A stretch of 64,000 bases of DNA, taken from Bacteroidota bacterium (GTDB taxonomy: Bacteria > Bacteroidota > Bacteroidia > Bacteroidales > VadinHA17). Below the pieces are notes generated by a model, which saw only the letters and a program-made list of their open reading frames with translations, ran no database searches and was not told the origin of the DNA. How positions within the stretch are numbered: the first letter of the stretch is position 1; each line of letters begins with the position of its first letter. The translations under genes and the position numbers were made by a program. The stretch lies in assembly GCA_018262715.1 (NCBI GenBank), contig JADFDS010000003.1:1-64000 (forward strand), read 5' to 3'. This document shows, one piece after another, positions 17,751 through 26,400 of the stretch.

Positions 17751-17824
17751 GAAACATTGGTTTCCTTCCTGAATTCTGAACACATTTACCAGGATTAATG
17801 TGAACCAAAGTGGAACATTCTGTG

Positions 17825-17899
17825 TGGGACGTACTGGATTCGAACCAGTGACCTCTTGCGTGTGAAGCAAGCGCTCTAAACCGACTGAGCTAACGTCCC
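17825..17899 (-). tRNA. tRNA-Val (anticodon CAC)
   Basis: The minus strand folds as a full cloverleaf: acceptor GGGACGT/ACGTCCC, D-arm GCTC...GAGC, anticodon stem CTTGC/GCAAG with loop TTCACAC (anticodon CAC, Val), and T-arm CACTGG TTCGAAT CCAGTA. Discriminator A; no encoded CCA. It is transcribed away from the cytochrome cluster, with two related 66-bp units directly upstream. Confidence 0.92.
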
Positions 17900-18031
17900 A
17901 TTATATCAAAGCCTCTTGCGTGTGATCCGCCGGCTGGCGGACTAAACCGACTGAGCTAACGTCCCATTATATCAAAGCCTCTTGCGTGTGATCCGCCGGC
18001 TGGCGGACTAAACCGACTGAGCTAACGTCCC
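17900..18031 (-). repeat. Two identical 66-bp units derived from the tRNA-Val 5' half
   Basis: 17900-17965 and 17966-18031 are the same sequence. Read with the tRNA: tRNA bases 1 to about 24 (acceptor and D-arm), then TCCGCCAGCCGGCGGATC in place of the 12 bases between D-arm and anticodon, then ACACGCAAGAGG from the anticodon arm, then CTTTGATATAAT. The T-arm is missing, so neither unit can be a working tRNA. Confidence 0.9.
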
Positions 18032-18039
18032 GGGCGGGG

Positions 18040-18047
18040 CAAAGATA
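18040..18047 (-). promoter_or_regulatory. Probable -7 element for the tRNA transcript
   Basis: TATCTTTG on the minus strand, immediately before the repeat units and the tRNA, so the two units would lie in the leader of the tRNA precursor. I see no good -33 box. Confidence 0.45.
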
Positions 18048-18058
18048 GTGAAATAATT

Positions 18059-18066
18059 TATCTTTG
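18059..18066 (+). promoter_or_regulatory. Probable -7 element for the cytochrome cluster
   Basis: TATCTTTG, 28 bases before the cytochrome b start, back to back with the minus-strand copy at 18040. No clear -33 box. Confidence 0.45.
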
Positions 18067-18094
18067 TTTTTAAGGCATCGAGCCGGAAATCCTG

Positions 18095-19396
18095 ATGACA
18101 GAGCATCACGCCACTGAAAAGAGAGAGAAATCGCGGTTCGGACTCATCCTTCACCTGCATCCGCGGAAGGTGAAGGCATCAACACTCCGCTTCACCCTTA
18201 CATTCGGCCTCGGCGGGATGGCTGCGCTGCTTGTTGTGATACAGGTGGTAACCGGACTACTGCTCAAGTTTCACTATGAACCCTCACCGGAGAATGCATA
18301 TAACTCGATACTGAACCTGCAGGAGAGCCTCCTCTTCGGAAAGATGCTCCGCAATATCCACCACTGGAGCGCAATAGCCTTTGTCTGGGTGGCATTTCTC
18401 CATATGCTCCGCACTGCCTTTACCGGTGCCTACCGCCCGCCGAGAGACGGGACCTGGATAACCGGACTGGCATTGATGCTGCTTGTGGTGCTCTCAAATT
18501 TCACCGGTTACCTCCTGCCATGGGACCAGCTGTCATACTGGGCGGTGACCGTGGGCACCAGCCTGCTGTCATACATCCCGCTCGCCGGAGAGCCAATCCG
18601 CAGAGCATTACTTGGCGGAGCGGAGGTAGGGCAGCCCACCCTCACCAACTTCTTTAACCTGCATACCGGGGTCATCCCGCTAATGATTATCGCCCTGATG
18701 GCGTGGCACTTCTGGAGGATTCGTCGTGCCGGGGGTGTCATCGTGGCTGATCGAGATAAAGAGAGCCCGATGGCAGATACAAAACCGTATCTTGTCAACA
18801 GGGAGTTTGTGGTGGCGATCACTCTGCTTGCAGCAATATTTATAATCAGCAGCCTTCTCGACGCCCCCCTGCGTGAGAGGGCAAACCCTGCCTTCAGTCC
18901 CAATCCTGCCAAAGCACCATGGTACTTCATGGGTCTTCAGGAACTGCTGATTCATTTTCACCCGCTGTTTGCAGTCTTCATACTGCCTGTGACGGCACTG
19001 GTTGCAGCTGTATGGATGCCATACATTAAAAGCACTGATAGAAACCAGGGCGTCTGGTTCCTGTCGCCTGCCGGAATCAGATCGGCAAGAATGGCGGCTG
19101 CAACAGGTATGATAATGGCAATCATCTTCATCACCATGAGTGAGATACTCCCTGACCCCGAGGTTCTTCTGCCAGAAGTGACACCGCTGCTTACCACGGG
19201 GCTTGTTCCGTTCATCCTGGCAGCCGGAACAGTATGGCTCTTACTGAAATATCTCCGCAGACGCTACTCACTCAAACGCTCCGAGATGATACAATCGATT
19301 GTGGTACTGATGGTTGTATCCTATGCTGTGCTTACCGTTACCGGGATATTCTTCAGGGGTGGGGGGATGAACCTTGTGTGGCCGTGGAACGTGTGA
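18095..19396 (+). CDS. Cytochrome b6-type quinol oxidase subunit, fused b6 and subunit IV
   Basis: 433 residues with about 8 membrane helices. Haem ligands are H89 and H103 (NIHHWSA, FLHMLRT) and H190 and H205 (FNLHTGV, MAWHFWR). The second pair has 14 residues between, as in cytochrome b6, not 13 as in mitochondrial cytochrome b. Residues 274-277 read APWY where the quinol-site motif is usually PEWY. The C-terminal part corresponds to subunit IV, fused in one chain. It would oxidise quinol and pass electrons to the Rieske protein and through its two b haems. It opens a three-gene cluster with the Rieske protein and an octahaem cytochrome. Confidence 0.93.
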   Translation: MTEHHATEKREKSRFGLILHLHPRKVKASTLRFTLTFGLGGMAALLVVIQVVTGLLLKFHYEPSPENAYNSILNLQESLLFGKMLRNIHHWSAIAFVWVAFLHMLRTAFTGAYRPPRDGTWITGLALMLLVVLSNFTGYLLPWDQLSYWAVTVGTSLLSYIPLAGEPIRRALLGGAEVGQPTLTNFFNLHTGVIPLMIIALMAWHFWRIRRAGGVIVADRDKESPMADTKPYLVNREFVVAITLLAAIFIISSLLDAPLRERANPAFSPNPAKAPWYFMGLQELLIHFHPLFAVFILPVTALVAAVWMPYIKSTDRNQGVWFLSPAGIRSARMAAATGMIMAIIFITMSEILPDPEVLLPEVTPLLTTGLVPFILAAGTVWLLLKYLRRRYSLKRSEMIQSIVVLMVVSYAVLTVTGIFFRGGGMNLVWPWNV

Positions 19397-19419
19397 TTAT
19401 GAAAGGATAAAGTCAGGAG

Positions 19420-19935
19420 ATGAGTGGCAGAATAAAAGATACAGGATCAGAACACCGGAAAGGAAGGCGGAACTTTACAAGGAGGCTCTGGAAGATACTT
19501 GGCATCGTTGCACTGGCTGAATTCCTGTGGTTTATCCTCAGCCTTCTCAAACCATCAAAGGAAACCCATAAGAGCAGGCCGGCAGACACTATCCGTGTGA
19601 TTGGCAGTGTAGAGGAATTCCCGGCAGGATCAGTCACCCCTGACAGGGTCAACAGGCTCTATATCGTCCGGGAAAAAGATGGCGCTTTCCTGGCTCTCTC
19701 GCTGACCTGCCCGCATCTCGGCTGTTCGGTGCTGTGGAATGCGGAGACACAGCAGTTCGACTGCCCATGCCACTCATCGGCATTTGACCACAGGGGCATC
19801 GTTCTCAGCTCACCCGCTCCCAGGCCACTCGACTACCTTCCCGTCATCATAGAGGAGGGCAAGGTGAAAGTCGATTTGGGCAGCATGACGAAACGAAAGA
19901 GGTTTGAATCCAACCAGCTGACCTATGCTCTTTAA
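19420..19935 (+). CDS. Rieske iron-sulfur protein
   Basis: 171 residues. An N-terminal anchor helix at 24-43 follows a basic segment RRNFTRRLWK. The [2Fe-2S] ligands are C97-P-H99-L-G-C102 and C115-P-C117-H118-S, the two Rieske boxes. The cluster accepts electrons from quinol at cytochrome b and passes them on. It lies 23 bases after cytochrome b and overlaps the next gene if that gene starts at its first ATG. Together with the other two genes it makes a complete bc-type core without a recognisable cytochrome c1 or f. Confidence 0.95.
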   Translation: MSGRIKDTGSEHRKGRRNFTRRLWKILGIVALAEFLWFILSLLKPSKETHKSRPADTIRVIGSVEEFPAGSVTPDRVNRLYIVREKDGAFLALSLTCPHLGCSVLWNAETQQFDCPCHSSAFDHRGIVLSSPAPRPLDYLPVIIEEGKVKVDLGSMTKRKRFESNQLTYAL

Positions 19936-19951
19936 TGATCACAAATACGGG

Positions 19952-22393
19952 ATGAGCGCCAGGGAAATGAAAGAGACTGGCAGCACTGACAGTATGAAGA
20001 GCTGGAAGAGGATCGGCTTCATTGCCACTGTGGTGCTGGTGGTTTCCTTCCCGGTCTACCTGGTACGGACAGCACTTGAGAAACAGGGGGAGGAGCGGGA
20101 GCAAGGTCCCTCTTTCACCGGCGCTGCCACCTGCATCGAATGCCACAAAAGGGAGTATGACCTCTGGAAGGGATCGCACCATGACCTGGCGATGGACATC
20201 GCCACCGACAGCAGCGTGCTGGGCGATTTCAACAACTATGAGTTCAGGCACCGGGGAGAGGTGCACCGCTTCTTCCGCAAGGGCGAAAAGTACTTCGTAA
20301 ACACTGAAGGCGCCACCGGCCGCTTCGAAGATTTCGAAGTCGCCTACACCTTCGGATATACTCCCCTGCAGCAGTACCTCGTGCCGTTCGAAGGAGGACG
20401 TTTGCAGTGCCTGCCGATCGCATGGGATACGGAGCGGGGGAGATGGTTCCACCTGGGCGACACCGTATACACTGATGAGGAGGTGGGTCCCGGCAACTGG
20501 CTGCACTGGACACGGCAGGCTCAGAACTGGAACGGCATGTGCGCCGACTGCCACTCGACCAATCTGAAGAAGAACTACAACCCGGCCACAAAGACATACA
20601 ACACCACCTGGTCAGAGATCGATGTCAGCTGCGAGGCATGCCACGGTCCTGCCTCGGAGCACCTGGTATGGGCTGCCCTTCCCGAAGGCTCGAGGCCGGC
20701 GGATGTCAATACGGGACTGATTGTCCGGACCCGGGACCTGAACAACGAAGAGCTGTTAAACGTGTGCGCACGGTGCCACTCACGCAGGGCGATAATGGGA
20801 AACTATGCAGATGACAACAATGACCTGCTCAACTACATGATCCCGATGCTGACGGCACAGCCTCTGTATCATGTTGACGGGCAGATACTCGACGAAGTCT
20901 ATGAGTATGGCTCATTCACACAAAGCAGGATGTTTGAGCAGGATGTGATGTGCAGCGACTGTCATGACTCGCATTCTGCAAGGACGAAGGAACCTGATAA
21001 CCGTCTTTGCCTCCAGTGTCACCGTCCGGATATCTATGACACACCGAGACATCATTTTCATAAGATGGATCCGGCTGTTGCCGGCGGACAGCTTATGAGT
21101 AAGGCAAACGTTTACAGCGGGAACGTCGCCGGAGGGCAGCCGGCAGGCAAGGGAACGCAGCTATACCGGGAGAGTACCGGCACGGGACGTCTCATCAATC
21201 GCGGAGAACCGAAATATGTCGAGGGTACCGGAGCCCAGTGCGTCAATTGCCATATGACCGGCAGGTATTACATGGGCAATGACTATCGTCGTGACCACAG
21301 CTTCAGGATCCCCCGTCCTGACCTTACGGCTAAAACCGGCGTTCCTAACGCCTGCAATGACTGCCATAAGGATAAAAGCACAGCATGGTCGCAGAGTTAC
21401 ATCCTGAAATGGTACGGTGAGCGCACGAGGCCCCACTATGGTGAGACTCTCGCGGCAGCGGAAAAAGGTGACCGGAGCGTGATATCTGATCTGGTACTCT
21501 ATTCGGAGAATGAGCTCTTCCCGCTGATGGTGAGGGCGACAGCAGTCAGGTTCCTCGGACGGTTCAACACCCCTGAGAGTAACCGTGCCGTGGAGCGGGC
21601 GTTAACCGATCCCGCCTCGCTGGTGAGACATACGGCTGTGATGAGCTATAACCCGGAGAACATCGCATCATATGAGAAGCTGATGATGCCTCTGCTGAAT
21701 GATCCGGTCAGGGGGATAAGGGCAGAGGCTGCCATCAGGCTCTCCGAGGTGAGGGAGGATCAGCTGAGTCCTGCTACCCGCAAAGCGAGGAGGGCCGCGC
21801 TGGATGAATACCGGGAGATCAATCTTTACAATGCCGACTTCCCCGGAGGGTTGTTTAACCTGGGTATCATGTATGCCAATGCCGGTGATTTTCCGAAGGC
21901 AGAAGCCGCTTACCGCGAGGCCCTCGGCGTTGACGATCAGTTTTACATGGCAAAGGTGAACCTTGCAACTGTCTGTGCACAGCAGGGGAGGACGGCCGAG
22001 GCGGAAAAGCTGCTCCGCGAACTTCTCAGGGATCACCCGGGTCTGCATGAGCTCAACAGCTCACTGGCGATGCTGCTGGCCGAGCAGGGCAGGTACGAGG
22101 AGAGCAGGGAGTTTTTCCTGAAGGCAGCAAGGCTGATGCCTGAGCAGACGAGGATACTTTACAACCTCGGGTTGCTCGAGAATACCCTGGGAAACACCGC
22201 CCGGGCCGAAGAGTATCTGTTAAAAGCACTTAACCGGGAGCCCGGCAACTATGATTACCTCTATGCAATGGCTACCTTCTGCCTGGAGCATGGCATGAAG
22301 GATAAGGCATTGAAATATGCCCGTCAGCTTGCCGACAGGTTCCCGGGAGATCAGGCGGCCAGGTATCTGATTGATGCTGTAGGAAAAAGATGA
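19952..22393 (+). CDS. Octahaem cytochrome c with HEAT-like and TPR domains
   Basis: About 813 residues; the start could also be 19925, 19967 or 19994. A signal anchor (SWKRIGFIATVVLVVSFPVYLV) holds it at the membrane. Eight CxxCH haem sites follow: CIECH, CADCH, CEACH, CARCH, CSDCH, CLQCH, CVNCH and CNDCH. After the last, residues about 510-600 have short alpha-helical repeats like HEAT units (RATAVRFLGRFN, AEAAIRLSEV), then at least four TPR units from about 620 (GGLFNLGIMYANAGDFPKAEAAYREAL). It probably takes electrons from the Rieske protein, replacing cytochrome c1, with the TPRs docking a partner. Third gene of the cluster. Confidence 0.9.
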   Translation: MSAREMKETGSTDSMKSWKRIGFIATVVLVVSFPVYLVRTALEKQGEEREQGPSFTGAATCIECHKREYDLWKGSHHDLAMDIATDSSVLGDFNNYEFRHRGEVHRFFRKGEKYFVNTEGATGRFEDFEVAYTFGYTPLQQYLVPFEGGRLQCLPIAWDTERGRWFHLGDTVYTDEEVGPGNWLHWTRQAQNWNGMCADCHSTNLKKNYNPATKTYNTTWSEIDVSCEACHGPASEHLVWAALPEGSRPADVNTGLIVRTRDLNNEELLNVCARCHSRRAIMGNYADDNNDLLNYMIPMLTAQPLYHVDGQILDEVYEYGSFTQSRMFEQDVMCSDCHDSHSARTKEPDNRLCLQCHRPDIYDTPRHHFHKMDPAVAGGQLMSKANVYSGNVAGGQPAGKGTQLYRESTGTGRLINRGEPKYVEGTGAQCVNCHMTGRYYMGNDYRRDHSFRIPRPDLTAKTGVPNACNDCHKDKSTAWSQSYILKWYGERTRPHYGETLAAAEKGDRSVISDLVLYSENELFPLMVRATAVRFLGRFNTPESNRAVERALTDPASLVRHTAVMSYNPENIASYEKLMMPLLNDPVRGIRAEAAIRLSEVREDQLSPATRKARRAALDEYREINLYNADFPGGLFNLGIMYANAGDFPKAEAAYREALGVDDQFYMAKVNLATVCAQQGRTAEAEKLLRELLRDHPGLHELNSSLAMLLAEQGRYEESREFFLKAARLMPEQTRILYNLGLLENTLGNTARAEEYLLKALNREPGNYDYLYAMATFCLEHGMKDKALKYARQLADRFPGDQAARYLIDAVGKR

Positions 22394-22418
22394 GGAGGCG
22401 CCGGTGATGCACCTCCTC
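22392..22418. terminator. Terminator hairpin between convergent genes
   Basis: GAGGAGG...CCTCCTC arms with an inner mismatch and a central loop. It begins at the stop of the cytochrome gene and is shared by the tricorn gene on the other strand. The T-tract is weak. Confidence 0.5.
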
Positions 22419-22481
22419 AATTTATCTGGTTTTAATTAATCGTAGGAATCTGGTCAAACCCGGCAATTCAGCCAGAAGCAG

Positions 22482-25400
22482 CTACCTGTCAACCGGGTAT
22501 GGCTTATGCTGTGGCCACTGGCGCGGTTCTTCCGAGATCTTCTTCATCACCACCTCCACGGCTTTCATCAGCTGAGTGTCATATCCCTCTGAGTACTTTT
22601 TCGAGTCAACGTCAATTATGATATCAGGAGTGACGCCCTCATTCTCCACAACCCATTCACCCTTATCGTTGTATATGCGGTAGTCGGGTGCGGTGATTGT
22701 TCCTCCGTCAATCAGCTCGATAAACTGGGATACCCCTACCAGTCCGCCCCAGGTGCGGGTTCCGATTATCGGACCCATGCCGAACCAGCGGAACTCATAG
22801 GGCAGCTCATCACCTCCTGAGCCGGCATACCTGTTGGTTATCAGCGCCATCTGTGCATCAACAGCGAGGTGCGGAATTGGCTGGTCAACTGACTGCCGAC
22901 GTGTCCAGAATGCGTGCGGTTTCTTCTGCAGGCGCTGCAGGAAGATCTCCGGGTCAAGTCCGCCGCCGTTGAACCTGCCGTCAATTACAAGCCCTTCCTT
23001 CTTCGTCTGTGAGTAGAAGTACCTGGGGAAATCAGTAGCTGATCCGTTCCAGGTGTCAGGCAGGTATATGTAACCTATCTTTCCGCCTGAGGCTTTATCC
23101 ACAGCCTTACGGTTCGACTCGAGCCAGTCCATGTACCGGAAGCTGCTTTCGCTTCCGGCAGGCACAACAGTTACCTCGCGGGCACCCGCCAGCGTCGGTC
23201 TAGAGTTCACCGTCAGCGTCACCTGCTTGCCGGCAAGGCCAACAAAATAACTGCACACCTCCCTGTCAGCCTTTATCTCGGTATTGTTAACCTTGAGAAG
23301 GTAGTCGCCCTCGGTAATGTTGATGCCAGGTTTGGCCAGCGGAGGCCATGCTTCGCGCGACCAGTCCTTCTCCCTGTAGATTTTAGCAAACCTGTAAAGG
23401 TTATTCTGACTGTCGACTGAATAATCGGCCCCGAGCATCCCGACGTTCACCTGATCAGCGCGCCGCTTGCTGTCACCTCCGTACACATAGGTATGTGAGG
23501 TATTCAGCTCGGCAATCATCTCCCCGATTATGAAGGTCAGATCCTGGCGGCATGTGGCCCTGTCGGCCAGTTTTTCATACTTCTGCTTCATTGCTGGCCA
23601 GTCCTGCCCGTGCATCCCCGGTTCATAATAATAGTCGCGCTCCATACGCCACGCCTCGTTGAAGATCTGTTTCCACTCGCTTACCGGGTCATACCATACC
23701 TTCAAGTCGGTCAGTTTCAGTGGCGAAGCGTTGCCTCCGTCTGCGGGCATAAGTGATACCCCGCCGTCTTTCCGGAGCAAGATGGTGCTTCCGTCAGCAG
23801 ACAGCCGGTAGTCGTCAATCCCATCGGTCAGAGCGGACTGTTTCGCTGATTTGAAACTCCATGAGAAGAGGTTCATCGGTCCGTGTCCGGCTACCTCGAA
23901 ACGGTTGAAGTTACCCTCGTCGCTGTTGAGCCAGAAGAGAGACCTGTCATTCACGGCAAGGCTGCGGTAGTTGCCCTTTTCAAGCGGAAGGGCTTCTGTC
24001 CGGTCTGTGATTCCCTCGAAGTCAATCTGTACAGTAACGGTTGAACCCTGTCCCTGTGCCGCCGGTGCTCTCATGGCCGGTTGTGCTGTCGGGGTTTTCC
24101 CTGCTGCGTTTCCTTTCGCTGCAGCGGAACCTTTTCCCGCAACTGGGATTGCCGGGGGTGCCGTCACCACTGTTGTGGCGCCAGGCTCTTCGTCGCTTTT
24201 GAACGGCATCAGTGATTTGCCGTCCTTCTTAAGTGTTATCGCATATAGGCCTGCAATCTTCTGATATACCATCTCCCACTCCAGGTCACAATAGGTGGGT
24301 TCAAACCGGCGGTTGGAAATGAAAATGATATACTCTCCGTCATTTGTAAACACGGGATTGAAATCATGGAACAGCCCGTTGCTGATGCAGTTGATGCTCT
24401 TTGCCTCAAGTCCGTAGACATAAAGCTGATACATGAATGCCTCGTTCATCTTCGAATAAACAATAAACCGGCTGTCAGGTGACCATGAGTAGTCAAAGAT
24501 TGATTTGATGTCAAGGGAAACATCCACATTCTCATATTCTTCCTTATCAACTTTTGTAATTGCCTTTGTTGCCACGTCAATAAACCACAGAGTGAGCGTC
24601 TGGTCTGTCCATGCAATCTTTTTGCTGTCAGGAGACCATTTAATCGTGTGGCGGTAGCCGGCCCCGAGGGAGGTAAGCTTCAGCGGCTTCTCTTTGCCGT
24701 CAGGTTCAATGACATAGAGCTCATATTCACCTGAGGCGTCAGAGAAGTATGCTATCCGTTTACCGTCGGGTGACCATACTGCATCCTTGTCACGGGCGCC
24801 AGGTGAGGCGGTCAGGTTACGGACCGGGCCCTCCTTTTCAGGAAGGGTGAATATATCGCCGCGTGCGACTATCAGTGCACGATTACCGGAGGGTGAGATG
24901 TCGGCACGGGTGATGTTACGACTGACATCTTTCATGAACGGACGCCGTTCCTCCATGTCGGTAAGGATCTTTACCGGAACCCGTGCTGTGACGCCGGAGG
25001 TTACGTCAAGTTTCCAGATATCCCCTCCAAGTTCATAGACAATCTGGCTTCCGCCGAAGTCAGGATGCCGGACGTCGTATTCCGTGTGTTTCGTGACCTG
25101 TTCAATCTTCCCGGTGCCGGGATCATATGACCAGATATTCAGTACCCGGTCGCGGTCAGAGCTGAAATAAACTTTGTCCCCGATCCACATCGGCCACCTG
25201 TCTGACCCGTCATAGTTGCTGATATTGGTCTCCTTGTCGGTCTCAAGATCATAGATATAAACCTCCTGTGCCCTTCCTCCCCTGTACCGTTTCCAGGTGG
25301 CATTGTCCTGCGAATCCTTGTTATATGCGATCTTTGTGCCGTCAGGCGAAAAACTTCCGCGTGCGGCGTCATACATTATCATCTCCTCCAGGCCGGTGCC

Positions 25401-25853
25401 ATCGGGAGACACCAGGTACATCTTCACATAACGTGAGGGGCTGTTGCGGCCGGAGGTGAACATGATCTTGTTTTTGACAGCATTCCACCCCACAACTTCA
25501 TCGGTTCCGGGATGCCAGGTGAGCCTTGTGATATTTCCACCGTCAATGTTCATGATATAGACGTCGGCGTTGCCATCATATTCACCTGTGAAAGCTATCA
25601 GGCTGCCGTCAGGAGAGATTTCAGGCACGCTTTCACGGCCGTCGCTGAAAGTCAGCCGGCAGGCTGTTCCGCCTTCAGCGGGAACCTTCCAGAGATCTCC
25701 GCCGCTGGCGAAGACAATAATATTGCCCTGAATATCAGGGTATTGCATGAACGGATCCTGTGCCCCTGCTGTCAATGCAGGTGCAAGGAGGATCATCATT
25801 AGCAGCCCGGTAAGATTGATTGCCATGCCGGAGTGGCTTTGATTGTTTTTCAT
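22482..25853 (-). CDS. Tricorn-type protease (S41 family) with beta-propeller
   Basis: 1123 residues, secreted (MAINLTGLLMMILLAPALTAGAQ after a short leader). The N-terminal two-thirds is propeller: repeated SPDGSLIAFTGEYDGN and WSPDGKRIAYFSD strands of the WD40/PD40 type. A tricorn C1 region, a PDZ-like segment and an S41 catalytic domain follow. Likely catalytic residues: H787 in NTSHTY, S1012 in AGSGGDE and E1072 in NEGVTPD; their spacing of 225 and 60 residues is close to that of the archaeal tricorn enzyme. It would degrade peptides, with the propeller gating the substrate. An Ala/Pro/Gly-rich insert lies near residue 570. It precedes the YCII gene in the same direction. Confidence 0.92.
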   Translation of the reverse strand: MKNNQSHSGMAINLTGLLMMILLAPALTAGAQDPFMQYPDIQGNIIVFASGGDLWKVPAEGGTACRLTFSDGRESVPEISPDGSLIAFTGEYDGNADVYIMNIDGGNITRLTWHPGTDEVVGWNAVKNKIMFTSGRNSPSRYVKMYLVSPDGTGLEEMIMYDAARGSFSPDGTKIAYNKDSQDNATWKRYRGGRAQEVYIYDLETDKETNISNYDGSDRWPMWIGDKVYFSSDRDRVLNIWSYDPGTGKIEQVTKHTEYDVRHPDFGGSQIVYELGGDIWKLDVTSGVTARVPVKILTDMEERRPFMKDVSRNITRADISPSGNRALIVARGDIFTLPEKEGPVRNLTASPGARDKDAVWSPDGKRIAYFSDASGEYELYVIEPDGKEKPLKLTSLGAGYRHTIKWSPDSKKIAWTDQTLTLWFIDVATKAITKVDKEEYENVDVSLDIKSIFDYSWSPDSRFIVYSKMNEAFMYQLYVYGLEAKSINCISNGLFHDFNPVFTNDGEYIIFISNRRFEPTYCDLEWEMVYQKIAGLYAITLKKDGKSLMPFKSDEEPGATTVVTAPPAIPVAGKGSAAAKGNAAGKTPTAQPAMRAPAAQGQGSTVTVQIDFEGITDRTEALPLEKGNYRSLAVNDRSLFWLNSDEGNFNRFEVAGHGPMNLFSWSFKSAKQSALTDGIDDYRLSADGSTILLRKDGGVSLMPADGGNASPLKLTDLKVWYDPVSEWKQIFNEAWRMERDYYYEPGMHGQDWPAMKQKYEKLADRATCRQDLTFIIGEMIAELNTSHTYVYGGDSKRRADQVNVGMLGADYSVDSQNNLYRFAKIYREKDWSREAWPPLAKPGINITEGDYLLKVNNTEIKADREVCSYFVGLAGKQVTLTVNSRPTLAGAREVTVVPAGSESSFRYMDWLESNRKAVDKASGGKIGYIYLPDTWNGSATDFPRYFYSQTKKEGLVIDGRFNGGGLDPEIFLQRLQKKPHAFWTRRQSVDQPIPHLAVDAQMALITNRYAGSGGDELPYEFRWFGMGPIIGTRTWGGLVGVSQFIELIDGGTITAPDYRIYNDKGEWVVENEGVTPDIIIDVDSKKYSEGYDTQLMKAVEVVMKKISEEPRQWPQHKPYPVDR

Positions 25854-25878
25854 ATGGCTTGATAATTTTGGTTTGACA

Positions 25879-26151
25879 TTAACCTGTCACCACCATCCAC
25901 GGTCTCACGGACCATTCGGTGATGAGACCGTTCTTCACGTAGGGATCGCGGCTGACGAATTCATGGGCTGCCTCCGGCGTGTCACCGTGGAAGATCAGCA
26001 CTGCACCGTCAGCCGGCTCGGCCAGGGCTCCGGCCATGAACATGCGTCCGTCATTGTGGAACTCGTGCACCAGGCCGAGGTGATCCTCACGGAACGGGGC
26101 CCGGCGCTCAATGTAGTTCTCAACAGTCTTGTAAAACAGAATGTAAAACAT
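25879..26151 (-). CDS. YCII-family (YciI-like) protein
   Basis: 90 residues of the ferredoxin-like YCII fold: FYILFYKTVENYIERRAPFREDHLGLV, a loop His, MFMAGALAEP, and FVSRDPYVKNGLI. The family includes a chlorohydrolase-like member but most are uncharacterised, with a conserved His and Asp in the pocket; H23 and D79 here are candidates. Read in the same direction as the tricorn gene, ending 25 bases before that gene's start. Confidence 0.85.
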   Translation of the reverse strand: MFYILFYKTVENYIERRAPFREDHLGLVHEFHNDGRMFMAGALAEPADGAVLIFHGDTPEAAHEFVSRDPYVKNGLITEWSVRPWMVVTG

Positions 26152-26400
26152 ACGTAAGTTATTTATCTGTAATATTATCTTGTTACAACTGACTTCAGTT
26201 GCATGATTTCATTTGACGTTACAAGTTATATATTTCAATGGATGTCTGTAAGGCCGGAAAGGTTATAACCATAACCCGGCAATTAAATTCTTCTCAGAGA
26301 AAGGAGCCCTTGTAATTTCTGAAAAGTTACTTTTATACACTGATTCGGGTACCTGATCAGTTCATTGCTGACAGGACCTGGTCATAGGCAATCTATTCTT

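Noticed and set aside
17894-18031. Three tRNA genes in a row
   Set aside because: Two units lack the T-arm and half of the anticodon arm, so only one is a real tRNA.
19847-20554. A 235-residue minus-strand frame over the octahaem cytochrome
   Set aside because: Opposite strand of a gene with eight CxxCH sites; no protein-like motif.
26186-26201. CAACTG-ACTT-CAGTTG hairpin between divergent genes
   Set aside because: Six-base stem with no T-tract and no second copy in the window; common by chance.
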